A stretch of DNA of 64,000 bases from contig NZ_AP017295.1 in NCBI RefSeq assembly GCF_001548375.1, forward strand, positions 4,250,501-4,314,500, read 5' to 3'. Below are positions 25,219 to 33,579 of this stretch, piece after piece (position 1 is the first letter of the stretch; the number at the start of each line of letters is the position of its first letter). The notes beneath the pieces are model-generated. The model had not been told where the DNA came from. It did no database searches and worked only from the letters and a program-made list of their open reading frames with translations. This DNA is from Nostoc sp. NIES-3756. GTDB taxonomy: Bacteria; Cyanobacteriota; Cyanobacteriia; Cyanobacteriales; Nostocaceae. The position numbers and the translations under genes were made by a program.

Positions 25219-26466
25219 TTAATTTCTGCCGTCCGGTCGTTGAATTATCGTCTCTATAACGCGCCGTTTGGCTTTGGGATCAATTCCTACTAAACGCACG
25301 TATTCACCACTGTAATCAACTAAGCAAGCCTCCAGTGTTGAGATAGCATCTGACTCAGCATCAATGTGGAGAGTACCGCAACTTTGCCAAGAACCTGTGC
25401 GGAAGCGGCGTTCATCTACGTGTTCAAAGGTGATTTTGTGACCTTGAGCTAAGATTTGCCGAATCTGTTCTTGGGTTTCCAACGTTAAATGAGTTTTAGA
25501 ACCATCGCGCTTGTGATTTCCGTTAGTTAATGGCTGACTAACTGGTCTTTCAGGCGCAGGGGGTGTAGGTTGATTACTTCTTCCTCGATTCAAACGATTG
25601 TATTCATCCACCAACTGAGAATTTTCCACCCGTTGTTGTTCAGCCAAGACAAGTTTACCAGACTCAATTAAATGAGCTAGGCTAAAATCTGGCTTTTTAA
25701 ACTCTGGTGGCCCTTCTACGCTATTTACCACACGCAAAGATATCCGCTCAAACCCGACTTTATGGATAAAGTCGCGGATTTGTTCGTCGTAAATGCGCGA
25801 TCGCAAAGCGCTAAAAAAGTCAATTGATTGATTGGGGAAAGTATCAACTAATTGCTCAATTTCCCGTGGTGAAAGTCCATCGTCAGCGAAGATTCCCCCA
25901 ACAATTCCTACCCTATCATCGCGGTTGGGTTCCCAATAAAATTTCTCCATCCGTCCATCTCGAATTAACGGTGCGTAGAGAGTGGAAAAATCATTACCAG
26001 TAACGATAATTGGCACACGCCGGATCGGGTTGGAATCATAACTACCCGGTAACTGCACATCGGTAGGATTATCAGCAATATTCATCAGTGTGGCATTTAC
26101 CAACTGAGTATTTACAGTATATTGAGTTCCCTCATCAAAGCGCCCTGCACCCGCGTCTAAATCGTTAATCATCAGTACACACATTTTGCCACGCACTTTG
26201 ATCAGTTCTGCCGTTTCCCGATAGCGCAGCCGAATCAACCGTGCTGGATCTCCCGCATCGGGACTTTCCAATTCACCGCCAGAGATGAGTGTAACTTCAA
26301 TGCCCATCTTTTCAAAAGCTAACTCACATTGAAAGGTTTTTCCTTCACCTTTACGTCCATGAATCCCTAAAATTAGAGGAACTCGCACACCAGGAATATT
26401 TAAAAAGTTTTTGGTGATGTGAACAGCTAGTTTATCCAAAAAGCGAGGAGCAATATAGTAACCCAT
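25219..26466 (-). CDS. rca: Rubisco activase-like AAA+ protein with RbcS-like C-terminal domain
   Basis: A 415-residue AAA+ remodelling enzyme. The P-loop is ILGIHGRKGEGKTFQ (about 32-46), Walker B is CVLMINDLDAG (about 95-105) and sensor 1 is PIIVTGNDFSTLY. After a Gln/Pro-rich linker (about 290-325), the C-terminal 90 residues resemble the small Rubisco subunit (SSUL): LTLETQEQIRQILAQG, FEHVDERRFRTGSWQSCG. In heterocystous cyanobacteria such tails anchor the activase to Rubisco and carboxysomes, and the core releases inhibitory sugar phosphates. Single gene, own terminator downstream and 373 bp upstream before a divergent regulator. Confidence 0.93.
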   Translation of the reverse strand: MGYYIAPRFLDKLAVHITKNFLNIPGVRVPLILGIHGRKGEGKTFQCELAFEKMGIEVTLISGGELESPDAGDPARLIRLRYRETAELIKVRGKMCVLMINDLDAGAGRFDEGTQYTVNTQLVNATLMNIADNPTDVQLPGSYDSNPIRRVPIIVTGNDFSTLYAPLIRDGRMEKFYWEPNRDDRVGIVGGIFADDGLSPREIEQLVDTFPNQSIDFFSALRSRIYDEQIRDFIHKVGFERISLRVVNSVEGPPEFKKPDFSLAHLIESGKLVLAEQQRVENSQLVDEYNRLNRGRSNQPTPPAPERPVSQPLTNGNHKRDGSKTHLTLETQEQIRQILAQGHKITFEHVDERRFRTGSWQSCGTLHIDAESDAISTLEACLVDYSGEYVRLVGIDPKAKRRVIETIIQRPDGRN

Positions 26467-26839
26467 AAAATTCTTAGTTTATGACTGGTGATGCTTCAAT
26501 AAATAATGCTAAGTTTTTTTGGTGTCTATTGGTTACTTATCTTTTGATAGATATCCCAAGTCATAGTACAAAGGCTGTGTTTAAATAGGTAGCAAAAGCG
26601 AACACAGGAGTTAACTTGAGAAGCGAACTGAAAATGCTTTTTTTGTAAGTAAATACAATTAAAATTAAGTTACTATTAATACTGTTAACTTATAATTGAC
26701 AAAATTATCTTTCCTTCATGAGAGAAAAAAATATTGTCAATTGTATTACAGCTAACACTTGAAATCCCTACAAACAAAAGAATCTTCTAGAATTAAGAAG
26801 GATGATAAGTACATATACCAAGAGAGGAAAGGATAACTC
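26467..26839. promoter_or_regulatory. divergent promoter region between rca and the small LuxR gene
   Basis: A 373-bp AT-rich gap with no open frame of note. It must hold the promoters of both divergent genes. TTGACA at about 26696 could be a -35 element for the rightward gene, though no matching -10 is certain. GAGGAAAGGA just before 26840 is a ribosome site. Confidence 0.4.
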
Positions 26840-27103
26840 ATGGCTGGTGGCGAGTCTCAGACCCCTGTTAGTCTGTCAGACAGAGAACTGCAAATTATCG
26901 ACTTAGTGGCCGCTGGCTTAACTAACCAAGAGATTGCAGCAAAACTGGAAATTAGCAAACGTACAGTTGATAACCACATCAGCAACATTCTCGACAAAAC
27001 GCGAACGGAAAACCGAGTAGCGCTTGTGAGATGGGCTTTACAGTGGGGTAAAGTCTGCTTAAATGACGTTAACTGTTGTCCTCTACCGAACCAGAACGAT
27101 TAA
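26840..27103 (+). CDS. small LuxR/GerE-type HTH protein
   Basis: An 87-residue protein that is almost entirely one GerE helix-turn-helix: LSDRELQIIDLVAAGLTNQE, then IAAKLEISKRTVDNHISNIL (about 39-58) and RVALVRWAL. No receiver or ligand domain is attached. The C-terminal tail has two Cys (VCLNDVNCCPLP), which could sense redox or metal, but that is speculative. The strong GAGGAAAGGA ribosome site supports the ATG. It is divergent from rca, so control of rca is possible but unproven. Confidence 0.85.
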   Translation: MAGGESQTPVSLSDRELQIIDLVAAGLTNQEIAAKLEISKRTVDNHISNILDKTRTENRVALVRWALQWGKVCLNDVNCCPLPNQND

Positions 27104-27556
27104 CAAAGTCAATGGCGCGTGGCAAACGCCATTGAGTGCATCTAGCACCGCGATTTGATGTTATCTGGGATTACAGAGCATTTTGACGGTTTACTAATTG
27201 TTTTCTCCTCACGCATCTTTTTTGTGAACCTCTAGCGCAAATCTGGCAAACGTCAAAATCAAGCAGCACACAATAATTGGCTGTTAGTTATCATGTGCAG
27301 CGATTTTTCCCCGTTGCTCAATGGGGTGTAGGGGTATAGGAGTATGAGGGTATAAGGATAAATCTTTAAAAGCCTTATCCTCACGCCCTTAACCCATTTA
27401 CCCCCTTACACCCCCTTCTCAAGTAACGGGTCGCTTTAACCTATGTCAATAAAGCTTGAAAAAATCATCAACAAAAATTAGCAACAATCCTAAGTCTCAA
27501 GCGTTACATTTGAAAGAAATCTATATTGCTCCATCAGTTTGAGGAGCAGTGTTCTT
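27104..27556. other. intergenic region with a long imperfect inverted repeat
   Basis: Besides the hairpin at 27108, this 450-bp gap holds a large inverted repeat at 27323-27415. GGGGTGTAGGGG on the left mirrors CCCCTTACACCCC on the right, and TAAGGATAA mirrors TTATCCTCA nearer the centre. Related GTGTAAGGGTATAG / CCCCTACACCCC sequence occurs at 50608-50655. No gene is supported here. Confidence 0.5.
27108..27134. other. 9-bp perfect hairpin downstream of the LuxR gene
   Basis: TCAATGGCG (27108-27116) pairs perfectly with CGCCATTGA (27126-27134) around a 9-nt loop, directly after the LuxR stop. No T run follows, so it may stabilise the 3' end or act as a weak terminator. Confidence 0.5.
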
Positions 27557-28216
27557 ATGGATACTTCTGCTTCTGTTCAAGGTAGCTCCTTTCCCTTTGA
27601 TTTTCTCAATTTCGACTTAGCACCAACCCAACCAACACAGGATGCTGATTTACTTAAACAGCTATCCTTTGTACCAGGGTTGAAAGAAATTCTCATGTTA
27701 CGGCAAGTTCACGCTCTTGAACACGCCACAGTTTGGGTTTTGAGCGAAACTCGCAACGCTCAAACGCCTATAAGTAGACCGAGTGCTGTTCAGATAGATA
27801 ACGAACTATTGGGTGGTTTGTCTACAGACCAAGGTTTCTACCTTTACGGCGAAGTGAATATTAGCAATTTGCGGCGTGCAGTCACCCTTGCTTTGCACCG
27901 CCTAACAAATGGTGAATGGGATTTAGCTGTGCATCCCCGTTGCGGTACGAACTTATCAGTGGCTATGCTGCTAACGGCTGGGTTAGTGGTGGGGGTAAAT
28001 TTGATATTACCATTCCGCCCCATTGAACAATTGATTGGCTTAGGTTTAGCAGCTACCACCGCCTCAGAACTTGCGCCCGATTTAGGTTTAATTGCACAAC
28101 GATACATCACCACCGCCATTCCCTTTAACTTGGCAGTAGAAAACATTACTCTTTGCCGTGATACTTGGGGTCGCCAAGCTCATTTTGTTAAGGTAAATTG
28201 GCGGGATAGTCATTAG
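27557..28216 (+). CDS. DUF6391-type membrane-associated protein
   Basis: A protein of about 219 residues found widely in cyanobacteria (DUF6391-like). A central block LRQVHALEHATVWVL contains His-Glu-His, reminiscent of a metal site. A C-terminal hydrophobic pair follows: SVAMLLTAGLVVGVNLILPF and QLIGLGLAATTASEL. Function is unknown. The ATG at 27557 has GAGGAG 10 bp upstream, so the upstream TTG at 27539 is not needed. It is followed by heptamer repeats and a glycosyltransferase on the same strand. Confidence 0.72.
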   Translation: MDTSASVQGSSFPFDFLNFDLAPTQPTQDADLLKQLSFVPGLKEILMLRQVHALEHATVWVLSETRNAQTPISRPSAVQIDNELLGGLSTDQGFYLYGEVNISNLRRAVTLALHRLTNGEWDLAVHPRCGTNLSVAMLLTAGLVVGVNLILPFRPIEQLIGLGLAATTASELAPDLGLIAQRYITTAIPFNLAVENITLCRDTWGRQAHFVKVNWRDSH

Positions 28217-28265
28217 TCATTGGTCATTAGTCCATAGTCAACAGTCAACAGTCTCTCATTTTGCG

Positions 28266-29267
28266 ATGCGAAAACTTTACTTCTTACTCCCAGGAACTGA
28301 TGGCAAATTTGCTTGTGGTGGTCTTTGGGCAGAGTTGAAAACATTTAAGTTAGCTCAACAGGTTTGTCAGGCTGATGTGGTAACATACCGTCAAAGAGAG
28401 ACAGGTAAGTTATTCCTTGATGACTTATTGAAAGAACAAGATTTAGATGATGTGATTTTTGTTATAAGTTGGGGATTTGACATCGCTAAATTAGCTGCCA
28501 AACTTAAGTCATATAATGTGGTTTATCATGCCCACAGTGCGGGTTATAAATTTAATTTACCTGCCAGCATTCCTATAATTGCAGTCAGTCGTAATACTTT
28601 GGGATATTGGGGACAGAAATCACCTAATGCTTTAATTTTTTATCTACCAAACGAAATTAGTTATGAATTTAAAAATTTACATTTAGAACGGGATATTGAT
28701 GTTTTAGTTCAAGCACGGAAATCTTCGGAATATTTATTAAAACAACTAATTCCCGCTTTACAGCAAAAATGTAAAGTTCAAGTAGTAACTTCTTATGTTG
28801 AAGATTTACCTGGGCTATTTAACCGCGCTAAAGTTTATCTTTATGATTCTGCTGAATACTGGGCGCAACAGAGTGTAAGTGAAGGATTTGGTTTACAACC
28901 GATGGAAGCTCTTGCTTGTGGCTGTCAGGTTTTTTCTAGCGTTAATGGTGGTTTGTCAGATTATTTAGACCCTGGATTTAATTGTTATAAAATTGCTGCT
29001 TACTCTCAAGAATATGATGTACAGCGTATTCTGAAGGTGATAGATGCTTCTATATCACCAACTTTATCAGAAGATTTATTTGCTGAGCATCGGGTTGAAA
29101 ATATTATTCAGCGCTTACAAGTGATTGTAGAAGAATTAAACGAGTTTTTTGACCATAAAAAACAGCAAGCAAGCAATATTCCCACTTTGACAAGAGGGCG
29201 TTTAGCAAAGCTTTTTATCAAAAGAATATATGGGAAGTTTCAGAAGAAATATTTCCAAGGTTTGTAG
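28266..29267 (+). CDS. glycosyltransferase-like protein
   Basis: A 333-residue protein with a GT-B type fold. The late segment SVSEGFGLQPMEALACGCQVFSS (about 213-235) is the E-x7-E type nucleotide-sugar loop of family 4-like glycosyltransferases. The N-terminal half is poorly conserved but alternates strands and helices normally (LYFLLPGTDGKFACGGLWAE). Donor and acceptor sugars are unknown. No neighbours for glycan assembly are present. The stop overlaps the palindromic terminator-like repeat at 29261-29292. Confidence 0.75.
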   Translation: MRKLYFLLPGTDGKFACGGLWAELKTFKLAQQVCQADVVTYRQRETGKLFLDDLLKEQDLDDVIFVISWGFDIAKLAAKLKSYNVVYHAHSAGYKFNLPASIPIIAVSRNTLGYWGQKSPNALIFYLPNEISYEFKNLHLERDIDVLVQARKSSEYLLKQLIPALQQKCKVQVVTSYVEDLPGLFNRAKVYLYDSAEYWAQQSVSEGFGLQPMEALACGCQVFSSVNGGLSDYLDPGFNCYKIAAYSQEYDVQRILKVIDASISPTLSEDLFAEHRVENIIQRLQVIVEELNEFFDHKKQQASNIPTLTRGRLAKLFIKRIYGKFQKKYFQGL

Positions 29268-29292
29268 TAAAGACTTAAGTCCTTACTACAAA
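29261..29292. terminator. 32-bp palindrome, bidirectional terminator or repeat
   Basis: TTTGTAGTAA and TTACTACAAA flank GACTTAAGTC with a single mismatch pair, giving an almost perfect 32-bp palindrome between convergent genes. A shorter relative (GTAGTAAGGACTTTAGTCC) stands at 52879-52900, so this is also a dispersed sequence type. Confidence 0.55.
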
Positions 29293-29302
29293 CTGATAAC
29301 GA

Positions 29303-29926
29303 CTACCAATTAGTTACAGCTTGAGCGATCGCATCTTTAGCACCTGCTAGAGATTTTTCCCGCGCATCATCACCCATATTTAGGTTCTCAGCATGGATAA
29401 ATGTCACATCCGTTAAACCAATGAAACCCAAAATAGCACGGAGATAAGGTTCTTGATAATCATAGGCTCCTGAAGGTGTTCCGGCTGGGAAACTCCCACC
29501 ACGGGATGTAATGATTAAGACTTTTTTGCTGTTATCAACTAAACCTTGATAGCCATTTGCACCAACGGTAAAAGTTCTTCCGACACGCACTATTTGATCG
29601 ATATAAGCTTTAAAAGTTGAAGGTATATTTAAGTTATACATCGGCACGCCAAAAACGAGGCGATCGGCGGCGAGAAGTTCATCAATTAATGTATCAGACA
29701 CTTTGATTGCTTGTTGCAATTCAGGTGTGTGTGTATCGGGTGATGAAAAAGCCCCAGCAATCCACGGTTCATCTACATGAGGAACAGGGTTACGTCCTAA
29801 ATCACGGTAAGTTACGGTATCACCAGGATGGGTATCTTTCCAAGATGTGACGAACTCATAAGAAAGCGCACGAGATATAGAGCGATCGCCACGAGGGCTA
29901 GAATCAATATGGAGGATATTTGCCAT
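29303..29926 (-). CDS. azoR: FMN-dependent NADH-azoreductase (AzoR)
   Basis: A 207-residue flavodoxin-like quinone/azo reductase. FMN contacts are visible in HIDSSPRGDRSISRALSYEF, PMYNLNIPSTFKAYIDQIVR and TSRGGSFPAGT. It reduces quinones and azo compounds with NADH, usually against thiol or electrophile stress. An HxlR-type regulator starts 136 bp away on the opposite strand, a common pairing for quinone-responsive azoreductases. Confidence 0.92.
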   Translation of the reverse strand: MANILHIDSSPRGDRSISRALSYEFVTSWKDTHPGDTVTYRDLGRNPVPHVDEPWIAGAFSSPDTHTPELQQAIKVSDTLIDELLAADRLVFGVPMYNLNIPSTFKAYIDQIVRVGRTFTVGANGYQGLVDNSKKVLIITSRGGSFPAGTPSGAYDYQEPYLRAILGFIGLTDVTFIHAENLNMGDDAREKSLAGAKDAIAQAVTNW

Positions 29927-30062
29927 AAATAAATTATTTACCGCTATTTAGGTAACGAAATGAGGGTCAATTTGAAAATTACTTGCTGAATTGACTTTAA
30001 ACTAAGTAAAGTTGAGATGAAAAGTACGCACTTAAAAGTAAGCTAGTTACTAAGAAGAAACT

Positions 30063-30428
30063 ATGAAAGCTGAAGCAGAAAAAGATGAAAGGCTGACTTG
30101 TGAAGTGGAAACTACTTTAAAAGTAATTGGCGGACGCTGGAAAGTGCTGATTATTAGAGAATTATTGTCTGGTATAAAACGGTTTGGGGAATTGCAGCGA
30201 GCCTTACCCGGAATTACACAAAAAATGCTGACTCAACAACTACGAGAAATGGAAGAAGACGGGATTATACACCGACAAGTATATGCACAAATCCCCCCAA
30301 AGGTAGAATATTCTTTAACACCTTTGGGGGTAAGTTTACAACCTATTCTTCATGCCATGCACGAATGGGCGGTTAAGCATTATTATCAAACAAATATTAA
30401 CCAAAAAAGTCAGGTTGAACCTATTTAG
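30063..30428 (+). CDS. HxlR-family transcriptional regulator
   Basis: A 121-residue winged helix protein. [20 protein letters not shown] near residue 11 begins with the conserved Cys. The recognition region is [20 protein letters not shown] (about 41-60), followed by [15 protein letters not shown]. HxlR proteins sense quinones, aldehydes or oxidants through that N-terminal Cys. Divergent from azoR, which it probably controls. Its stop overlaps the convergent 130-aa gene by 4 bp. Confidence 0.9.
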   Translation: MKAEAEKDERLTCEVETTLKVIGGRWKVLIIRELLSGIKRFGELQRALPGITQKMLTQQLREMEEDGIIHRQVYAQIPPKVEYSLTPLGVSLQPILHAMHEWAVKHYYQTNINQKSQVEPI

Positions 30429-30817
30429 TTAGTTTGTAAATATTCGATTGCTGCTTCTAATTTAGAAGAGTAACTTTCAGCAAATCTTTCAAACCAAAGC
30501 CCTTCAGGAGAAAAGGGATCTAATTTTTCTAACCAATCTTTTGCTTGCTGTTTTAAAGCGTCTTTTTGTTTGGCTTTAATTTGCTCTTGTTGCAGTCTTG
30601 CTTGTTCTAGTTGTTGCTGTTTTCTCAATTCAAGCTCTGCATCTTGAGCAGCAATGTCAGCCTGAACTTCTGACAATAAATTATCTATTAAAGATAATGA
30701 CTTGGGTTCAGGTGGGCTAAGTGATTGGAAAATATTTGGTTTTTGGATTTGCTGTTGTGTTTGTTCGTTCTCAGATTCAGCTTTGATTTGAGATAACAGC
30801 TTGTCTAGAGCGTCCAT
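30425..30817 (-). CDS. hypothetical coiled-coil protein linked to VWA genes
   Basis: A 130-residue protein. A short conserved-looking N-terminus ([16 protein letters not shown]) is partly echoed at residues 41-50 ([12 protein letters not shown]), and a Gln/Lys/Glu-rich helix, likely coiled coil, spans about 55-92. The C-terminus [20 protein letters not shown] looks like a small structured patch. No enzyme motif. It begins 2 bp after the stop of the upstream VWA gene, so the two are surely cotranscribed and probably coupled. Function not recognised; an adaptor for the VWA proteins is a guess. Confidence 0.7.
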   Translation of the reverse strand: MDALDKLLSQIKAESENEQTQQQIQKPNIFQSLSPPEPKSLSLIDNLLSEVQADIAAQDAELELRKQQQLEQARLQQEQIKAKQKDALKQQAKDWLEKLDPFSPEGLWFERFAESYSSKLEAAIEYLQTN

Positions 30818-30819
30818 AG

Positions 30820-31425
30820 CTAATCATTAATGGCATTAAGTAGCACTTCTGAAAGACTTAAATCTTCCATATCTTCCATTGTAATAGTGTCACAGATATC
30901 AAATTTAGCACCTGCGCCTTGCAAATCATCGTCTAAAGCTTTGAGGAAGCGGGTAGCTTGAGCATCTGTACCGACTTGAATGAAAGAAATGGCTAATTCT
31001 TCATCTCTATCTAGGCGGCGGGAAACTTCGATGATGAGTCTCATGACAGCTTTGCGATCGTCTGGCTCACCATCAGTAACTACTAGAATTGTCTCACCAC
31101 TGGGCTTAGTTTGACCAGCAGCTTTGCGTTGAAAATAATCATCTGTTGCGTGTTTTAACACAGATGCTAAATCAGTAGTTCCAGAGGGATCATTTTCCTG
31201 AAAAATCTGAGTAACTTTAGCTGATGTGACATTTTCATAGCGTTTGAATCTGCCAGAAAAGACATATACAGTAATGCCATCTGGGTCAAATTGTTCGCAC
31301 TTACTAGCTAAAGCTAAGGTAGATTCTTGTGCAGTTACCCATCTATTTCTACCCCCTTTTTGGTCAGGGGTAGCCATACTGCCACTTTTATCAATGATGA
31401 GAGTATAATCACGATTTTCTAGCAT
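30820..31425 (-). CDS. VWA-domain protein, tandem copy 2
   Basis: A 201-residue single von Willebrand factor A domain without a signal peptide, so cytoplasmic. The MIDAS is intact: DKSGSMA (12-18), the Thr in PSGTTDLAS and DGEPDDRK. It has the same length as and is closely similar throughout to the neighbour at 31493-32098, clearly a tandem duplication. Such stand-alone VWA proteins mediate metal-dependent protein contacts, often with AAA+ or stress proteins; no such partner lies here. It is coupled to the 130-aa gene downstream. Confidence 0.88.
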   Translation of the reverse strand: MLENRDYTLIIDKSGSMATPDQKGGRNRWVTAQESTLALASKCEQFDPDGITVYVFSGRFKRYENVTSAKVTQIFQENDPSGTTDLASVLKHATDDYFQRKAAGQTKPSGETILVVTDGEPDDRKAVMRLIIEVSRRLDRDEELAISFIQVGTDAQATRFLKALDDDLQGAGAKFDICDTITMEDMEDLSLSEVLLNAIND

Positions 31426-31492
31426 AATCTTGTAATGACCAATAACTAATGACCGTTCGGCTGACGCTCACGGCGAAGCCAATGACTAATGA

Positions 31493-32098
31493 CTAATCAC
31501 TAATTGCATTCATTAACACATCTGCAAGGCTCATTTCTTCTAAATCGTCTAGGGTGACGGTATCGCAGATATCGAATTTAGCACCAACGCTTTGTAACTG
31601 GTCGTCTAACGCTTTGAGAAACTTAGTCGCTTGAGCATCTGAACCTACTTGAATAATGGAAATAGCCAACTCTTCGTCGCGTTCCATTTGGCGAGTTGCA
31701 TGAATGATAGTTTCAAATACCGCTTTGCGATCGTCCGGTTCACCATCGGTAATGACTAAAATTGTCTCACCATTAGGTTTAGTCTTACCCGCAGCTTTGC
31801 GTTGAAAGTAATTATTCAAAGCATCTTGCAATACACCTGCTAAGTTCGTTGTTCCAGCCGGGTCATTTTCTAAAAATATTTGGGCAACTTTGGCTGAGGT
31901 AACATCTTCATAACGTTTAAATCTGCCAGAAAATAAATATACAGTAATCCCATCTGGATCAAACTGTTCGGCTTTTCTCGCTAGCGCCAAAGTTGACTCT
32001 TGGGCTATTTCCCATCTGCTTCTACCACCAACTTGATCTGGTGTAGACATACTACCGCTTTTGTCGATGATTAGGGTGTAGTCGCGATCGCTCATCAT
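31493..32098 (-). CDS. VWA-domain protein, tandem copy 1
   Basis: A 201-residue VWA domain and paralogue of 30820-31425. MIDAS residues are DKSGSMS (13-19), the Thr of PAGTTNLAG and DGEPDDRK. The C-terminus FDICDTVTLDDLEEMSLADV is matched almost position by position in the copy. It heads the apparent three-gene unit; the 67-bp gap to the second copy holds heptamer repeats and GGCTGACGCTCACGGCGAAGCC, another repeat-like GC patch. Confidence 0.88.
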   Translation of the reverse strand: MMSDRDYTLIIDKSGSMSTPDQVGGRSRWEIAQESTLALARKAEQFDPDGITVYLFSGRFKRYEDVTSAKVAQIFLENDPAGTTNLAGVLQDALNNYFQRKAAGKTKPNGETILVITDGEPDDRKAVFETIIHATRQMERDEELAISIIQVGSDAQATKFLKALDDQLQSVGAKFDICDTVTLDDLEEMSLADVLMNAISD

Positions 32099-32313
32099 AA
32101 TTTTCCTTAAATCACTATCCTGTGGTTCTAGTCTAGTTCACAGGTCTCATGTCTACGCAAAGTTTTTAAGCTTTTGTATCAATCTTGCTATTCAGGTATT
32201 TTTAGACAACAGGACTGTAATGTTGATAGAAGTATGAAGATGTTCTTCATACACTGAAGCTTGCGCTTGAGCGATGGGATAAAATTGTAAAGAAATGTTA
32301 ATAGTTCACTCCT

Positions 32314-33303
32314 ATGAATTGGTTTTTGTCCGTGCTAGGACTTTTAATTGCACTACTGATACTCCTACTAGCGCTATATCTAATAACTGCTAGGCGTTAT
32401 CAATCATCTAAGTCCGTAGCCAATTCCTATGACCAGTGGACTGAAGACGGTATTTTAGAGTTCTATTGGGGTGAACATATCCACTTAGGTCATTATGGTT
32501 CACCACCGCAAAAAAAGGATTTCCTCGCAGCTAAATCGTATTTTGTGCATGAAATGGTGCGTTGGGGCGGCTTAGATAAATTACCTCCCGGAACCACCGT
32601 CTTAGATGTTGGCTGTGGAATTGGCGGTAGTAGTCGTATATTGGCAAGGGATTATGGGTTTGCCGTTACAGGTATTACCATCAGCCCTCAGCAAGTCCAA
32701 CGCGCCCAGCAGTTAACGCCTGATGGAATAAACGCGCAGTTTCTTGTAGATGATGCAATGGCGCTGTCTTTTCCTGATGCTAGTTTTGATGTAGTTTGGT
32801 CAATAGAAGCTGGCCCACATATGCCAGATAAAGCCATCTTTGCCAAAGAGTTGATGCGGGTGCTAAAACCCGGTGGAATCATGGTTTTAGCTGATTGGAA
32901 CCAAAGAGACGATCGCCAAAAACCGCTCAATTTTTGGGAAAAACCTGTAATGCAGCAATTACTAGACCAGTGGTCTCATCCGGCTTTTTCCAGTATTGAA
33001 GGATTTTCCGAGCTTTTGGTAGAAACTGGCTTAGTAGAAGGGGAAGTAATAACAGCAGACTGGACGCAACAAACCCTGCCATCTTGGCTAGATTCCATCT
33101 GGCAAGGAATAGTTAGACCAAAGGGATTAGTAAGTTTTGGTATAGCTGGTTTCATTAAATCTTTGCGAGAAGTTCCCACCTTGCTACTGATGAGGTTGGC
33201 ATTTGGTAAAGGATTGTGCAGATTCGGGATGTTCCGCGCTATTAGAAATAACTCCCAGCCGCAATCAACACAAGAAGCTACTCTTAACACGGCTCAAGTT
33301 TAA
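32314..33303 (+). CDS. MPBQ/MSBQ methyltransferase (Sll0418-like)
   Basis: A 329-residue SAM-dependent methyltransferase with an N-terminal membrane anchor (LSVLGLLIALLILLLALYL). The SAM site is TVLDVGCGIGGSSRILA (about 92-108), followed by VTGITISPQQVQRA. YDQWTEDGILEFYWGEHIHL and SIEAGPHMPDK strongly resemble Synechocystis Sll0418, the 2-methyl-6-phytylbenzoquinol methyltransferase of vitamin E and plastoquinone synthesis. It would therefore act at the membrane on prenylquinols. A terminator hairpin follows at 33372. No other tocopherol genes are near. Confidence 0.88.
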   Translation: MNWFLSVLGLLIALLILLLALYLITARRYQSSKSVANSYDQWTEDGILEFYWGEHIHLGHYGSPPQKKDFLAAKSYFVHEMVRWGGLDKLPPGTTVLDVGCGIGGSSRILARDYGFAVTGITISPQQVQRAQQLTPDGINAQFLVDDAMALSFPDASFDVVWSIEAGPHMPDKAIFAKELMRVLKPGGIMVLADWNQRDDRQKPLNFWEKPVMQQLLDQWSHPAFSSIEGFSELLVETGLVEGEVITADWTQQTLPSWLDSIWQGIVRPKGLVSFGIAGFIKSLREVPTLLLMRLAFGKGLCRFGMFRAIRNNSQPQSTQEATLNTAQV

Positions 33304-33371
33304 TCAGGCTGGCATTTTAAGCGATGGCGCAGAGCGCCCAGCCTAGCTGATCGCAAAATTAAACTGCTTTC

Positions 33372-33403
33372 AGGAGACATCATAGCCATGTCTCCTATTT
33401 GTT
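33372..33403 (+). terminator. terminator after the MPBQ methyltransferase gene
   Basis: AGGAGACAT (33372-33380) and ATGTCTCCT (33388-33396) form a 9-bp perfect stem with a 7-nt loop, followed by ATTTGTT. It lies 69 bp after the stop. Confidence 0.7.
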
Positions 33404-33579
33404 AGGTGATTTTCCTTGTCTGCTGAACAGTGCAATTATTTTATGTTAGTGGGGCGATCGCTAACAATAAATGTAATTCTATTTACTACAGCAATACCTA
33501 TTATTACGGATGAAGTTGGATATACAATATGGACAATTCATCCTTTCATAATGCAATACTCATTATTTACTAGTTAATT

